A stretch of DNA of 64,000 bases from Hyposmocoma kahamanoa (Eukaryota > Arthropoda > Insecta > Lepidoptera > Cosmopterigidae), in contig NW_020654748.1 in NCBI RefSeq assembly GCF_003589595.1, positions 1,763,971 through 1,827,970 on the forward strand, given 5' to 3'. A model generated the notes under the pieces. That model did no database searches, was not told the origin of the DNA, and saw only the letters and a program-made list of their open reading frames with translations. The translations under genes and the position numbers were made by a program. Below are positions 54,721 to 64,000 of this stretch, piece after piece. Position 1 is the stretch's first letter. Each line of letters starts with the position of its first letter.

Positions 54721-55287
54721 ACCTAAAACCGAAAATGCCATAGGCAAACATTAAAGAAAATAACTGTTAAAATAGATTAAAAAATCGCTTAAGAATGCTC
54801 CCCTTTTAAGAAAATAAAATATTTTAATATAAAATATTTCGCTTGAGTTACGAAAAGAAAGACACATAATAAGCTATCAAAGTTGTACTGGTGGTGCCAA
54901 CACTATAGTAGAAACAAATATATAAGTGTAAATTTGTAGCAATATGTGCTCCAATTCAAATAAAATTAAAATAAATAATTATTCAATAAAGCATGAACGC
55001 AGAGCCGTTAAAAGTATTATAAAATAATTAAGTGTCCCAATCACTTACAGGAGTTAACGAATACATTTAATGTTTATTCAAGTAAATATTAGTTCAAGAT
55101 GCGCAAATAAATCGAAATTACAGGCACCACTAAAATTTACGTAATATAATTATTTTGATACAGAATAGCAAAATGGGGAGAAAAAAAATTCGTTACTTTG
55201 CAACACTATCGTATCTTGTTGCCGCGAAATTATTTTTCTGTTTTAGTGAATAATTTCATAAAAATATTAGTTGAAACGCATTACTTA

Positions 55288-55365
55288 CTTGTGGAATGTG
55301 ATGTTAGTGTCTATTTTATGTTTGTCTGTTCTATTTTTACACCGTTTTACCGCAAATTTCGTCAT
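55288..55365 (-). pseudogene. THAP-type exon of the larger P-like element
   Basis: ATG at 55365, reading MTKFAVKRCKN...TNITFHK, followed by AAGTAAGTAATG with a GTAAGT donor. Same length (26 codons) and position as the exon of the small copy. The first zinc Cys is replaced by Phe, so the finger is probably dead. No downstream exon was recognised in the element. Confidence 0.68.
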
Positions 55366-55571
55366 TTTTAGCAAAAAATTTTGGAGCTGTTCGCGGTGCA
55401 ATTTGACCTTGAGCACTAACAGCCCGCGCGCTCCTGGGAGCCCGTTGGGAAGCCTTTAACTTGCCTCACTTAGCGTGTGCGGGCTAGGTTTCTATGCGTT
55501 ATTATTCTAAGGTCAGACCCCAGCTGCCCGGTCAAAGTATACAATTTGGCTCGGAGTTCTCCAAACAAATT

Positions 55572-56037
55572 AAAGATTATATTGTATGTGGATTTGACAA
55601 CTCTGCAAGACCACGATAAGGATCATACGGAGATTTTAAAAGTACCATTTACTAATTTTTACCAATTATTGAAAAGAAACACACGAAGAATGTGGCTGCA
55701 ATATTGGGATAAAACTAAGGAAAGTAAAGGAAAGTGGTATGCAGAAATACAAAAAGACATACCAATAGAGCCCTGGTATTACAGATTCAAGTACTGCGGC
55801 AGAAAGTTCATAGCTGTAATTAATCGCCTGCGATTCGTTCATTGCTTAGTTCCAGCCCATCTTAATAGACTAGAGATTGTAACTAGCTCGAAATGTAATT
55901 ATTGTTCCAATGCCAATGCTGATATTGCTCATATAATTTTTAACTGTGAAGCTTTTGGAGTGCAGCGGTTGATAATTGTCAGTGAATTAAGTGACATATC
56001 GGATGAAAGTATAGCTGGATTACCACTGTCTGACTGA
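55572..56037 (+). pseudogene. Non-LTR retrotransposon polyprotein C-terminus, 5'-truncated
   Basis: Open frame of about 155 codons ending TGA at 56037. RLRFVHCLVPAHLNRLEI followed by SSKCNYCSNANADIAHIIFN and CEAF is the pattern downstream of the reverse transcriptase/RNase H in I/R1/Jockey-like LINEs: a basic LR..H block and a C-x2-C...H-x4-C zinc knuckle. It begins abruptly after array sequence (CCAAACAAAT), as a 5'-truncated insertion would, and runs into the next array copy. Confidence 0.7.
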
Positions 56038-57736
56038 CTGATTGAACCAGTGATTTAGATAATTGATCTCCCAGAATGAGTCGCTGTGGGTCAAAATGAT
56101 GTACGGGAGTCGTGATCGGATGGCTCCGGTGAGTACCAGAAAAATCCGAAATCTTCGAAAAGTGCACTGCATCAAGTGGGACCCCGGCAGCGCGGCCAAA
56201 GTATAACACCTACCGTCAGGATCCTCAAACTAAAAATGGCCGCTACCCTGGGCACTTTCTACCGGAAGTGAAAAAAATTCAAAATTCGAATAAACAAGAT
56301 GGCCGCCATACAAATTTCAGAGCCCCGTAGCTCGGCAAGTACTGGAGATGGGCGGGGGGTCCTCGACCAAATGTCATAGAGGGCGGTGGGGGTCAAAAAA
56401 TTTTTTCAAGATGGCCGACTCAAAGTGGGGTCTTAAAATAAAAGTGCTCGGATCCGACTGAAATTTGGCATGCGGCCGTATATGGGAGTCCACAATAGGA
56501 AACTGGGGTCAAAATTTCGATTCCGCCATTTTCCAAGATTGGCCGCCAAACATGTGAATTTTCTGCCCTTTGGAGTCATTTTTCTCCCAGAAGAAGTGCG
56601 GGTTGGTAAAAATGATGTAGGGAAATTATGGTCGGACAGGTTTGATGAGTATCAGATGGTAAAGTAATCTTCGAAACGTGCTCCGCATCAGGTAGGACCC
56701 CAGCTGCCCGACCAAAGTACGCGTCTTGGCTCAAAGTGTCCAAACAAATGTTTATCCACACTCTGGGCAGTTTCTACCGGGAGTGAAAAAAATTAAAAAT
56801 TCGAAAAACAAAATGGTCGCCATACACATTTCGGGGACCTGTGCCTCGGTAACTATTGGAGATAGGTAGATCGTGCTCAAACTAATATCGTAGAGGGCGA
56901 CAGGATCTAACTGGCTGTCAAAATTATTTTTACAAAATGGCCGATTCAAGATGGCGGTCCGACAAAAAGATACTCCGATCCGGCTGAAATTTTATACGTT
57001 TTCATGTTTGGGTGCTCGTAATAAGAATATGCGATCAAATTTTTGATTCCGCCATTTTCTAACATAGTAACAATAATATGTTTTAAGGCCCACATCTTGG
57101 CGAGTGTTGGAGAGGCGCTCAAACAAATGTCGTACAGAACAGTACGAGCCAACTGCAGGTAAAAGAAAGTTTCATGATGGCGTACTCAAAATGGCGTCCC
57201 GAAATAAAAGTGCTTTGATTCGACTGAAATTTGAAAACCGATCGTGTATGGAGGTTCATAGTATGTATCTGCGAGCGAAATTTGGATCCCGCCATTTTCC
57301 AAGATGGCCACCATACCAGTGAATTTTCGGTTTTTTTACCAGCATTTTTCTCCCAGAAGAAGAGCGGGTATATAAGAGTAATGTATGTGAATAATGGTTG
57401 GGTTGATTTGGTGAGTATCAGAAAGTACCAAAACCTTCGAAAAATGCTCCGCATCAGGTAGGACCCCAGCTGCACGGGCGAAATATACTATTTAGCCCTA
57501 TCCAAACAAATGTTGCTCTACACCTTGGGCAGTTTCTACCGGGACTAAAAAAAAAACAAAATTCGCAATACAATGGCAGCGATTCCCACTCAAAGTCAAA
57601 CAAAAAGAATTCTCTACTGAAGTAACTCCCAATTTGTCACCAGATACAAAGAAAGCCCTCGCGGGCCGCTTTAGCGGCCCGGCGCATCGCGCGTCATCTA
57701 GTCTACATTATATTGCTTTATTCTGTCAGTACTGTA

Positions 57737-57866
57737 GGGCTAGCACAAACAAGCGTGCCTGGCGCGAGAGCGACATACAGCGCGAGATATCTATGCGAAA
57801 ATACCAGTATTTCACGCTTTATGTCACTCTCGGTCTCGCGCTAGACGCGCCCTATCGTGCTAGCCC
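57737..57866. mobile_element. Fold-back element with GGGCTAGCAC ends
   Basis: GGGCTAGCACAAACAAGCG... and the complementary ...CCCTATCGTGCTAGCCC form imperfect arms of about 40 bp containing GGCGCGAGAGCGACATA-type sequence. A separate short hairpin GGGCCGCTTTAGCGGCCC lies just left (57662-57679). Likely a MITE; target duplication unclear. Confidence 0.65.
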
Positions 57867-58235
57867 GACTACTTTACTTATCCAAGGTTTTTGTCGTTAG
57901 CGCTTTCCATTTTTCCACCCATAAGGATTTTGATATAATCGTCATATACCAAGCGCCATAAATGAATTTTGTGGACATTGAAGCTTCCTTCAAAATATTA
58001 CGCCACTCTCGGCCGGTGCTACAATTTTGTGCATTTTTCGCGGTGGAAACCCTGAGTCCACGGAGGCAACAGGCGAACCTTCTGGCTAATAAGCGTTAAA
58101 GTCTCTGGTAACCAGAAAGCTGGCACAAATTTCTACCAAAAAATAAACTTAACCATCCGAAGGGTCAACATTGCCAGCCTATTAGGAACGGTGTCCTAGG
58201 GGGTGATCATTAATAAAATCATCTATTTGACCTGG
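57867..58235. other. Non-coding, possibly retroelement debris
   Basis: No frame or known motif could be fixed. Confidence 0.35.
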
Positions 58236-58440
58236 TTTTTAAGGGTAAGGGTATTTGTGAAAACACAGACACATGGGGACTTGTCACTTATGTGTCAAGG
58301 TGACGGGCGCACTGGCAGTGCCCTTTAGATCTTTGCGATTTAAAACTCTGAGTGGCACTGCAAATGTCAAGGACATGCATGTCGCGTACCACCAGACGCA
58401 TGTCTTGTTTGTCTCGTCGCTTGATATTATGAAAAAAAAT
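58236..58440 (+). repeat. SINE-A copy, 5'-truncated with A-tail
   Basis: AAGGGTAAGGGTATTTGTGA to GCTTGATATTATGAAAAAAA. Confidence 0.82.
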
Positions 58441-59352
58441 ATAAGATTTTGTTCGCACTCACATTCAAGAATTTTTTCTTGAGCAAGAAATCTAAATTAA
58501 TGTGTAAAAAGAAACTTGTCATGTGGAGTGTGGTGACCCTATATACTTCCTTCCCTTTTTAATAAGGATACTTACAAACGGTATCTTTACTCACATCGAA
58601 AGTACCTAGAGATCAAGGTATTTTTTTAATATTTGATGACCCTAATAAAGTAAAATAAAAATATCTATATAAATTTATTAAATTATTTATTTCGTTATTT
58701 ATATTTTAGATTATGAAACTTGGAAAAAACGTCCTTGATCCCTTTTGATGCGTGTAAATAAATGTACACATTGGATAACGACATAGACGAATTCCCTAAT
58801 AACTTTGTGAAGCGACGGATTCATACGTAAATTACTACACTACTGTTCTTGGCGTGGATCATTATCACGAACTAATGGATTGTTTAGACGATTTTTCGGC
58901 ATTATCGGCGTTGAGCTTTAAACTTTTGTGTAAACTCGTGTGTACCGCAATGTGTACGCAGCGGATTAATTGACGTGAAAGAATTTTGATGCGATACGTG
59001 TTTTTGTTTCGTTCATCGTCCATTTTTCGCTTTCAGCTTTACGCTATTGTTCTGCCGTCTGTACATTCTTATACAATATGATTGTCATATTTTTTTTAGA
59101 AAAACAATACAGGGTGATTTGTAAAATATTAACAATCTCGCATAACTATATTACTGACATCTGATAAACAACAACTTTTGTTCCACGGCTTTTAATAATT
59201 TATCACCTTTTTACTTTCACACAAAAATAAAATATATATAATATGTAAATAGATCACTCTTTACGGTGATAGCTCTATGTAAAACGCAGGAGTGAGTGGT
59301 GGGGAGAGGATGCTTCCTTACTATTAAATACAGATCTGCAAAGTGCCTCATA
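58441..59352. other. AT-rich non-coding, nothing recognised
   Basis: No gene or repeat recognised. Confidence 0.5.
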
Positions 59353-59548
59353 ATTATTAATACAAAGATCGAATGGTTAGAAAAAATTCCTTCGATCCGG
59401 CCCAATTCGAACCGACGTCTTCTAGAAAACCGTGGCAGACGCAATGCCAACTAAGCCACGGAGCGAACCAGCTGTCCTCACGATTTTTTCTCTACGCTTG
59501 TTGTCCGATCATTGTATTTCGTTTTCAGCAAAAAAAATATGGTTGCTA
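59353..59548 (-). repeat. SINE-D copy, inverted partner
   Basis: AATACAAAGATCGAATGG, B box complement AATTCGAACC, A box complement GCAATGCCAACTAAGCCACG, then the 5' extension ending ATTTCGTTTTCAGC. Confidence 0.82.
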
Positions 59549-59690
59549 AGAAAGTCGTTGAAAACTATGTACAAAGATCCGACAACAAATCTGGCACGTT
59601 TTGCTAGAAGACGTCTGTTCGAATCCGGCCGGATCAAAGGATTTTTTTGTAAGCATTCGATCTTTGTATTAATAATTATATGCCACTTTT
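59549..59690 (+). repeat. SINE-D copy, plus strand, A box deleted
   Basis: AAAGTCGTTGAAAACTATGT, CACGTTTTGCTAGAAGACG, TTCGAATCCGGCCGGATC, TTCGATCTTTGTATTAAT. Lies head-to-head with the previous copy, as if they share one palindromic 5' end. Confidence 0.8.
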
Positions 59691-59930
59691 TCAGTTGTCA
59701 CACGACAACACGTTGTCAGTGTTTTAAAAATAATCCTGTATATGTATCCATATACAATACTACTAACTATCTATCATCATCCCTTACACTAACTATCATC
59801 ATCCCATATCTGGGAACTGGTTTCCTCTAAAGAACTATCTTAGATACTAATCTAGGAAGGTAGAGGAGGACTGTGCTCAACTGCGGGACATTTATGTAGC
59901 GATACTACTGCATCAAGTTAATTAATAATA

Positions 59931-60135
59931 ATAATAAGGCACACATTCAACACAGCCCTGCACTAGGGAAACCTTATGTCGCGGGTGCCATGGACACACA
60001 TAAACAATCACAAATTACACTAAAACTCACGAGAGAAATAAATGTAGGCCATACAAATATTTCTCCCGGCCCGGGAATCGAACCTGGGACCTCTGCGTCG
60101 CAATCCGGCATGGTAACCGTTCGGCCACGGAGGCA
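59931..60135 (-). repeat. SINE-B copy, full length
   Basis: Starts with the (ATT)n-type tail, CACTAGGGAAACCTTATGTC, then GGGAATCGAACCTGGGACC (B box) and CCGTTCGGCCACGGAGGC (A box). Confidence 0.9.
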
Positions 60136-60156
60136 TTACAAGTTATAAACTTTAGT

Positions 60157-60452
60157 GTTTTTTTATGATTCCAGGTGCGAACGAAGTCATGTGTCTGCTG
60201 GTAAGCGACAGGTGTAATCCATAACAGTTGCAGTGCGGCTCAGAGTTTTAAATCACTAAGATCCGAGAGACACTGCCATTGCACCCGTCACCCTGAGACA
60301 TAAGTTGAAAAGTCCCACGCGCCTGTAATTTCACCAGCACCCTTACTTACACTTGAAACCGGAACGCAGTAATGCTCACATTCTGTGGCGGTAGAAATAG
60401 TTTACGGTGGCAGTACTTCTCTGGACAAATTTTTACAACGAGCTCTACTGCT
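60157..60452 (-). repeat. SINE-A copy, near full length
   Basis: T-run, GATTCCAGGTGCGAACG, both dyads, ends ACGAGCTCTACTGCTAC; starts about 20 bp from the SINE-B end. Confidence 0.85.
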
Positions 60453-61115
60453 ACAATTTTTTGTAATTCGCAAATTGCGTCGAATGATACCATATTTTCT
60501 TTTCCATAACTTTTAATGACTTTTTTACTTCTTTCGACACAAAAATGAAATTTTGTTCGCCACAAAGAATTAGAGACAGACGAAAGAAACTTTTTATATT
60601 CCAGTCACATTTCCATCAAAGAAAACTTCCAGTTTGAGGCTAGTTTACATTGCTTAAACAAACGGACCCCTTCTATTTGATCTTTGTTTGCAAAGTTTGT
60701 TGTAGTTTGCTAAAGAGGGTTGTGGTTGATGATCTCATCCCTCCCTCGTACTCCCTACCTACAAATATGTGTGCACGTACCTATATAAAGTTACCGCCAA
60801 TTTATTTAAGTTGCCTGATTTTTGTAGGATGTTTTGTGGATGTTTTTGGATTGATCTAATCGAAATTTTAATTTCGAAATCTGTCAGGGGTACTGTCTGT
60901 TTGCTGTATTGAATTTGCTGTATAGCAATTCTGTAGGTGAGAACGGTATAGATGTCAAATAGAAATTTTTATGAGGCTCTTATTTAGGCATTTAAAATCA
61001 ATCTTATGGTCAAATAAAATAATATGTTAAATAAATAAAGAATTTAATAAATTTTCTCAAACGCATTTAGGGGCCTACCTTTATGGGAATGTAATTCAAT
61101 CAGTAGTAGTAAACC
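60453..61115. other. Non-coding, nothing recognised
   Basis: No gene or repeat recognised. Confidence 0.5.
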
Positions 61116-61116
61116 T

Positions 61117-61412
61117 GCTTGTGAAAGAGCTCGTCCAGGGAAGTACCTCCTGCCACCTTACCTATTTTTGCCGCCAAGCAGTAATGTCAGCATTATTATG
61201 TTACGGTTTTGAAGGGTAAGGGGTCCTGGTGAAATTACAGGCACATGGTACTTGTCAACTAATGTCTCAGGGTGTCGGGCGCGGTGGCAGTGCTCCTCAG
61301 ATCTTTGTGACTTAAAGCATTGAGTGGCATTGCAACTGTTATGGACAGGCGTGTCGCTTACCACCTGGCGCACAACTTGTTCGTCCTGTCACTTGATATA
61401 ATAAAAAAACCT
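61117..61412 (+). repeat. SINE-A copy, near full length, best preserved
   Basis: GCTTGTGAAAGAGCTCGTCC through all internal blocks to ACTTGATATAATAAAAAAAC. Useful as a local reference copy. Confidence 0.9.
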
Positions 61413-61449
61413 CTCTCCCCTCAGCATTATTATTTCCATCTGATGGTCT

Positions 61450-61720
61450 TTAAATCAGCTCCATAAATCTTAGGAGATTTGGTCTGTCCACCTCATCCTA
61501 GGTCTTCCTCCTGGACCCAGGGTTCTTCAGATATATCACGGCATTTCCATTGTAATCGGAATGACTCCTTTTCAAGTGTCCATACCACCTCAGCTTACTT
61601 CTCTTGAAGCTTATCTACGATGTCCCGTACACCGAGGCTACTACGAACATATTCGTTTCGTTACGGATTTTATGAAGCCTCGTTATTCCGCACATCCATC
61701 GAAGCATTTTCATTGTCGCC
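61450..61720 (-). pseudogene. RTE-type LINE 3' coding remnant
   Basis: One frame reads MKMLRWMCGITRLHKIRNE, and a shifted frame LRWYGHLKRSH. The M-x-MLRWMxGxTRxDxIRNE ... LRWYGHVxR pair is the familiar C-terminus of RTE-like reverse transcriptases, often annotated as craniofacial-development-protein-2-like. Stops and shifts show it is dead. Confidence 0.82.
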
Positions 61721-61819
61721 GCTAGAATAGTATGTACGTACGATATCATAAATAAAAATAAATTCAAACAAAAGCAAGTACAGTCATTAAATAAGAACAC
61801 AACAATACGACTATAATTT

Positions 61820-62257
61820 ATGTTTTGCACACAGTTCGCTAATTTCATTTATATTTTGGCGACTGATCAAGACGCATGTTTTTCGTTGAGAATGTTATAT
61901 GAAATCGCGCCTCCATATTTTGTCGGTACATGTGCAATACGATCAAGAGTTTGTTCTACTAATTTTAATAAACTTGCCGACCAAGTTCTATTGGTAAATT
62001 TGGAACTAATTAGGTTAGTTAGTTGTGAGGTACTGGCAGGGTACATCTTGGCCCGTAGGGTCCCTTCATCTGTACAAATTTTATCTAATAAATTAATAGA
62101 CTGTCTAGGAAACCCAAGGGCCAGCAGCTACCTCGCCCAAAGTATTAGAATAACAATACAAGGGGGAACGGTGCCAGCATCTTGGGCACTTTGCCGCGGG
62201 GACCCAATTTTGTTAATACTTTTTTTTACGATAATTCTATATATCAATGTATTTTAA
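61820..62257 (+). CDS. Unrecognised 145-codon ORF
   Basis: Longest non-repeat frame in the last 5 kb. Begins MFCTQFANFIYILATDQ; the middle (about residues 20-125) has mixed composition with helices likely (LADQVLLVNLELIRLVSCEV) and a GGTVPASWALCRGD block; the last 20 residues are hydrophobic. The composition from residue 14 to 128 looks more like real protein than other frames here. I do not recognise a family. It could be a fragment of an old insertion (retroelement or viral nucleoprotein-like) or chance. No splice or promoter evidence. Confidence 0.3.
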   Translation: MFCTQFANFIYILATDQDACFSLRMLYEIAPPYFVGTCAIRSRVCSTNFNKLADQVLLVNLELIRLVSCEVLAGYILARRVPSSVQILSNKLIDCLGNPRASSYLAQSIRITIQGGTVPASWALCRGDPILLILFFTIILYINVF

Positions 62258-63165
62258 CTTATTGTATTATAAAAAGATTTAGTATAGTCGGCAGGGTTCG
62301 AAATATCAAGATATTAAAATTGTGGTAATAATTTTATCCTTAACTTTAAAATTGACAAACAGTGAGAAATCTAAATACACACGAAGAAAAATCTTTGGGA
62401 AAATGATTTGGTTTGTAATTATTTTTAGATTAACATTTGACACGTTTGGATATGTTTTCAATTGCCGTTCCGTTGTTCCCATTATTTTATAAATACCAAG
62501 ACAATTAATACTTCTAATCCGTGTTACAGGTAGTGCCTTAACGAATATAAATTTTCATATTTGGACATGGATATGACACGTCGGACACACGTGACGTACC
62601 GCCAGTTCTCGGATTCGGAACTGGGCGTCCACTCTCGTTTGTCCGTTTGACATACGTCCGTAACCATTACTGTCCAAATAAGTAATACTCGAAATAAAAT
62701 TCAAAGACAATGTCAAGTATGAAGCTTCATTGGCATTAATAATAATTAAGGTAATTGTTTCGGACGTATGACGTAGGGAGAATGAGAATAGGGCCTGAAT
62801 ACGAATTAGGTATTCAGGTAACGTAGTGCACAAACACTCTTACATCGTTTTCCTGTAAAATAATAATTATAATTTATTCATAGAACTGAAACGTTACAAA
62901 GTATAAAAAGTGCATAATAAAATGTACAGCTATCAGAACATATGAAAGGTAAAAATTGAAAACTTGTGCTTTAAGTACCAGCAACCTTCCAGTGTCACAG
63001 AGATATAATCCACATTATTTTATACGGACAAGTTATTATACAGGTAAAATTAAGTTCAACGCTCGATTTTAACAAAAATGAAAAACAATATTAATTTGTA
63101 ATAACAGAGTAGAGAGAGAAGTGCACGAATGTGTCGATATCCGTGGGATAGGGATTTTAATGTGC
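62258..63165. other. AT-rich non-coding, nothing recognised
   Basis: No gene or repeat recognised. Confidence 0.5.
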
Positions 63166-63167
63166 AA

Positions 63168-63179
63168 TTGTGTGTGTGG

Positions 63180-63227
<48 letters not shown>

Positions 63228-63237
63228 NNNNNNNNNN

Positions 63238-63284
<47 letters not shown>
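63168..63284. repeat. (GT)n microsatellite containing an assembly gap
   Basis: At least 45 GT units on both sides of the Ns; true length unknown. Confidence 0.97.
63228..63237. other. Assembly gap, 10 N
   Basis: Ten undetermined bases inside the (GT)n tract; the gap size is probably nominal. Confidence 0.99.
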
Positions 63285-63286
<2 letters not shown>

Positions 63287-63719
63287 ACAAAGACGTTAAT
63301 TTATTTGATTGTATATAGAAGATTTTCTGTTTCTGCATATGTAGGTTTCATGAGCCGCTTAGAAACCACCTTTTTTACACTCTTTTTTTTATCAATGGCA
63401 AATAGATTATTAGTTTTGTTATATAAGAAACGTCATAAAATACTATTATATTATATATAAATGAAATATTAGAATATGATCGTATGTGATACCCCGTTTC
63501 GATATATGGATCTCAAAAACCAAGTACGGGTTTTACAGTACTACTTCCAAGTAGGTACTTTCTGTGGAATTGCCGCATACTGCTTTTCCATAGAGAAGTA
63601 TCAACAACGTACCTACTGACAAAACTCAATGATTTAAATACGTTGAACATTTTATATTGAATATGCTATGGCAAGAAAAGTACTGACATTTTTGTGTGCC
63701 CTACTTTTTAAGTACTGCC
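63285..63719. other. AT-rich non-coding, nothing recognised
   Basis: No gene or repeat recognised. Confidence 0.5.
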
Positions 63720-63835
63720 CATGAAAGTGTTACCTATTTCTGCCTCCAAGCAGTATAATGTAAGCGTTACTGCGTTCCGGTTTGAAAGGGTAAGGGTGCT
63801 GGTGAAATTACAGGCTTATGGGACTTGTCAACTTA
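63720..63835 (+). repeat. SINE-A fragment
   Basis: TTACCTATTTCTGCCTCCAA to GGGACTTGTCAACTTATCG; lacks both ends. Confidence 0.8.
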
Positions 63836-64000
63836 TCGACTCATCCGAAGAACAAAGTCCGATGTGATTATTTATTTCATCAAACTAAGGCCTGTGTAAA
63901 GGTGTTTTGAGAATTTTTAATATAAAATTAGAAATATAAAAAGAAACAATAAATATAAAATCGAACAACGGTCGATATGACATCCATAGCGAAGAAGAAC

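Larger units (their letters stand above)
53783..55511 (-). mobile_element. Larger P-element-like transposon (1729 bp)
   Basis: Ends CTTAGAATAATAACGCATAG (left) and its complement (right) match the 377-bp copy at 19063-19439, as do about 85 bp inside the left end and 240 bp inside the right. Flanking GTCAGACCC (53774-53782 and 55512-55520) is an exact 9-bp duplication within the AAGATGGC array. The interior holds GTCGATCAGGTGCCTACAGA twice, a 99-bp tandem array with an inverted partial copy, and a THAP exon next to the right end. No transposase catalytic domain is visible. Confidence 0.82.
51926..57640 (+). mobile_element. Non-LTR retrotransposon sequence with AAGATGGC tandem array, at least two nested copies
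   Basis: About 5.7 kb, interrupted by a P-like element (53783-55511) and a short retroposon (53576-53673). Units of roughly 0.5 kb repeat blocks such as CTCCGCATCAGGTAGGACCC, TCTACCGGAAGTGAAAAAAA, CAAGATGGCCGCCATACA, ATCTCGGCGAGTATTGGAGA and CTCCGATCCGGCTGAAATTT. Anchor GCATCAGGT recurs near 52070, 52599, 53768, 56170, 56686 and 57452. The junction of ORF end (GATTACCACTG) to first unit (CTCCCAGAA...CCGAAATCTTCGAAAAGT) is present twice, at about 51930 and 56010, so the array appears to be the 3' tail of one element type present in two 5'-truncated copies. Confidence 0.78.

Overview
The window is eukaryotic nuclear DNA, most likely from a butterfly or moth. It is AT-rich and intron-bearing, with GT-AG splice sites and a (GT)n microsatellite broken by a 10-N assembly gap. 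It is packed with repeat types I associate with Lepidoptera: tRNA-derived SINEs, a roughly 290-bp poly(A) SINE-like family, the AACCGACTT repeat, piggyBac, RTE LINE and Penelope debris. All identifications come from reading the sequence; no database search was possible.

Only one host gene is well supported: four plus-strand exons (28592-31026) of a PET-LIM protein of the Testin/Limpet/Prickle type. Splice phases agree at every junction. They encode an N-terminal CxxCxC motif, the PET domain and a complete first LIM domain; the exon before and the exons after were not found.

The rest is a layered transposon landscape. 1-12 kb holds a Tc1-like transposase end, SINEs and tandem repeats. 12-19 kb holds an element carrying a 73-bp perfect inverted repeat, a hAT-like element, and an apparently intact 2.48-kb piggyBac element with a 583-aa transposase, terminal inverted repeats and an exact TTAA duplication. 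19-28 kb holds a small P-element-like element with a THAP exon nested in a SINE, a MITE nested in another repeat, and a Penelope-like remnant. 31-51 kb is mostly non-coding, with SINEs, MITEs, a mariner remnant, several long near-perfect palindromes and a possible tyrosine-recombinase-type relic. 52-57.6 kb is a 5.7-kb block of non-LTR retrotransposon sequence whose 3' part is an array of roughly 0.5-kb units carrying about 25 AAGATGGC-type motifs; it is interrupted by a larger (1.73 kb) P-like element that has its own 99-bp AAGATGGCGG tandem repeats. 58-64 kb holds more SINEs, an RTE LINE 3' remnant, one unrecognised 145-codon ORF and the microsatellite gap.

Target-site duplications read directly from the sequence give a partial order of insertions: SINE-A before the small P-like element, SINE-D before SINE-A, SINE-B before the CATTGAC MITE, the AACCGACTT repeat before the CATTGAC MITE, and the AAGATGGC retroelement before the large P-like element. 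The best candidates for new biology are the THAP-exon P-like family, the two unrelated elements that both amplified YY1/Pho-like AAGATGGC motifs, and the intact piggyBac with repeated subterminal palindromes.
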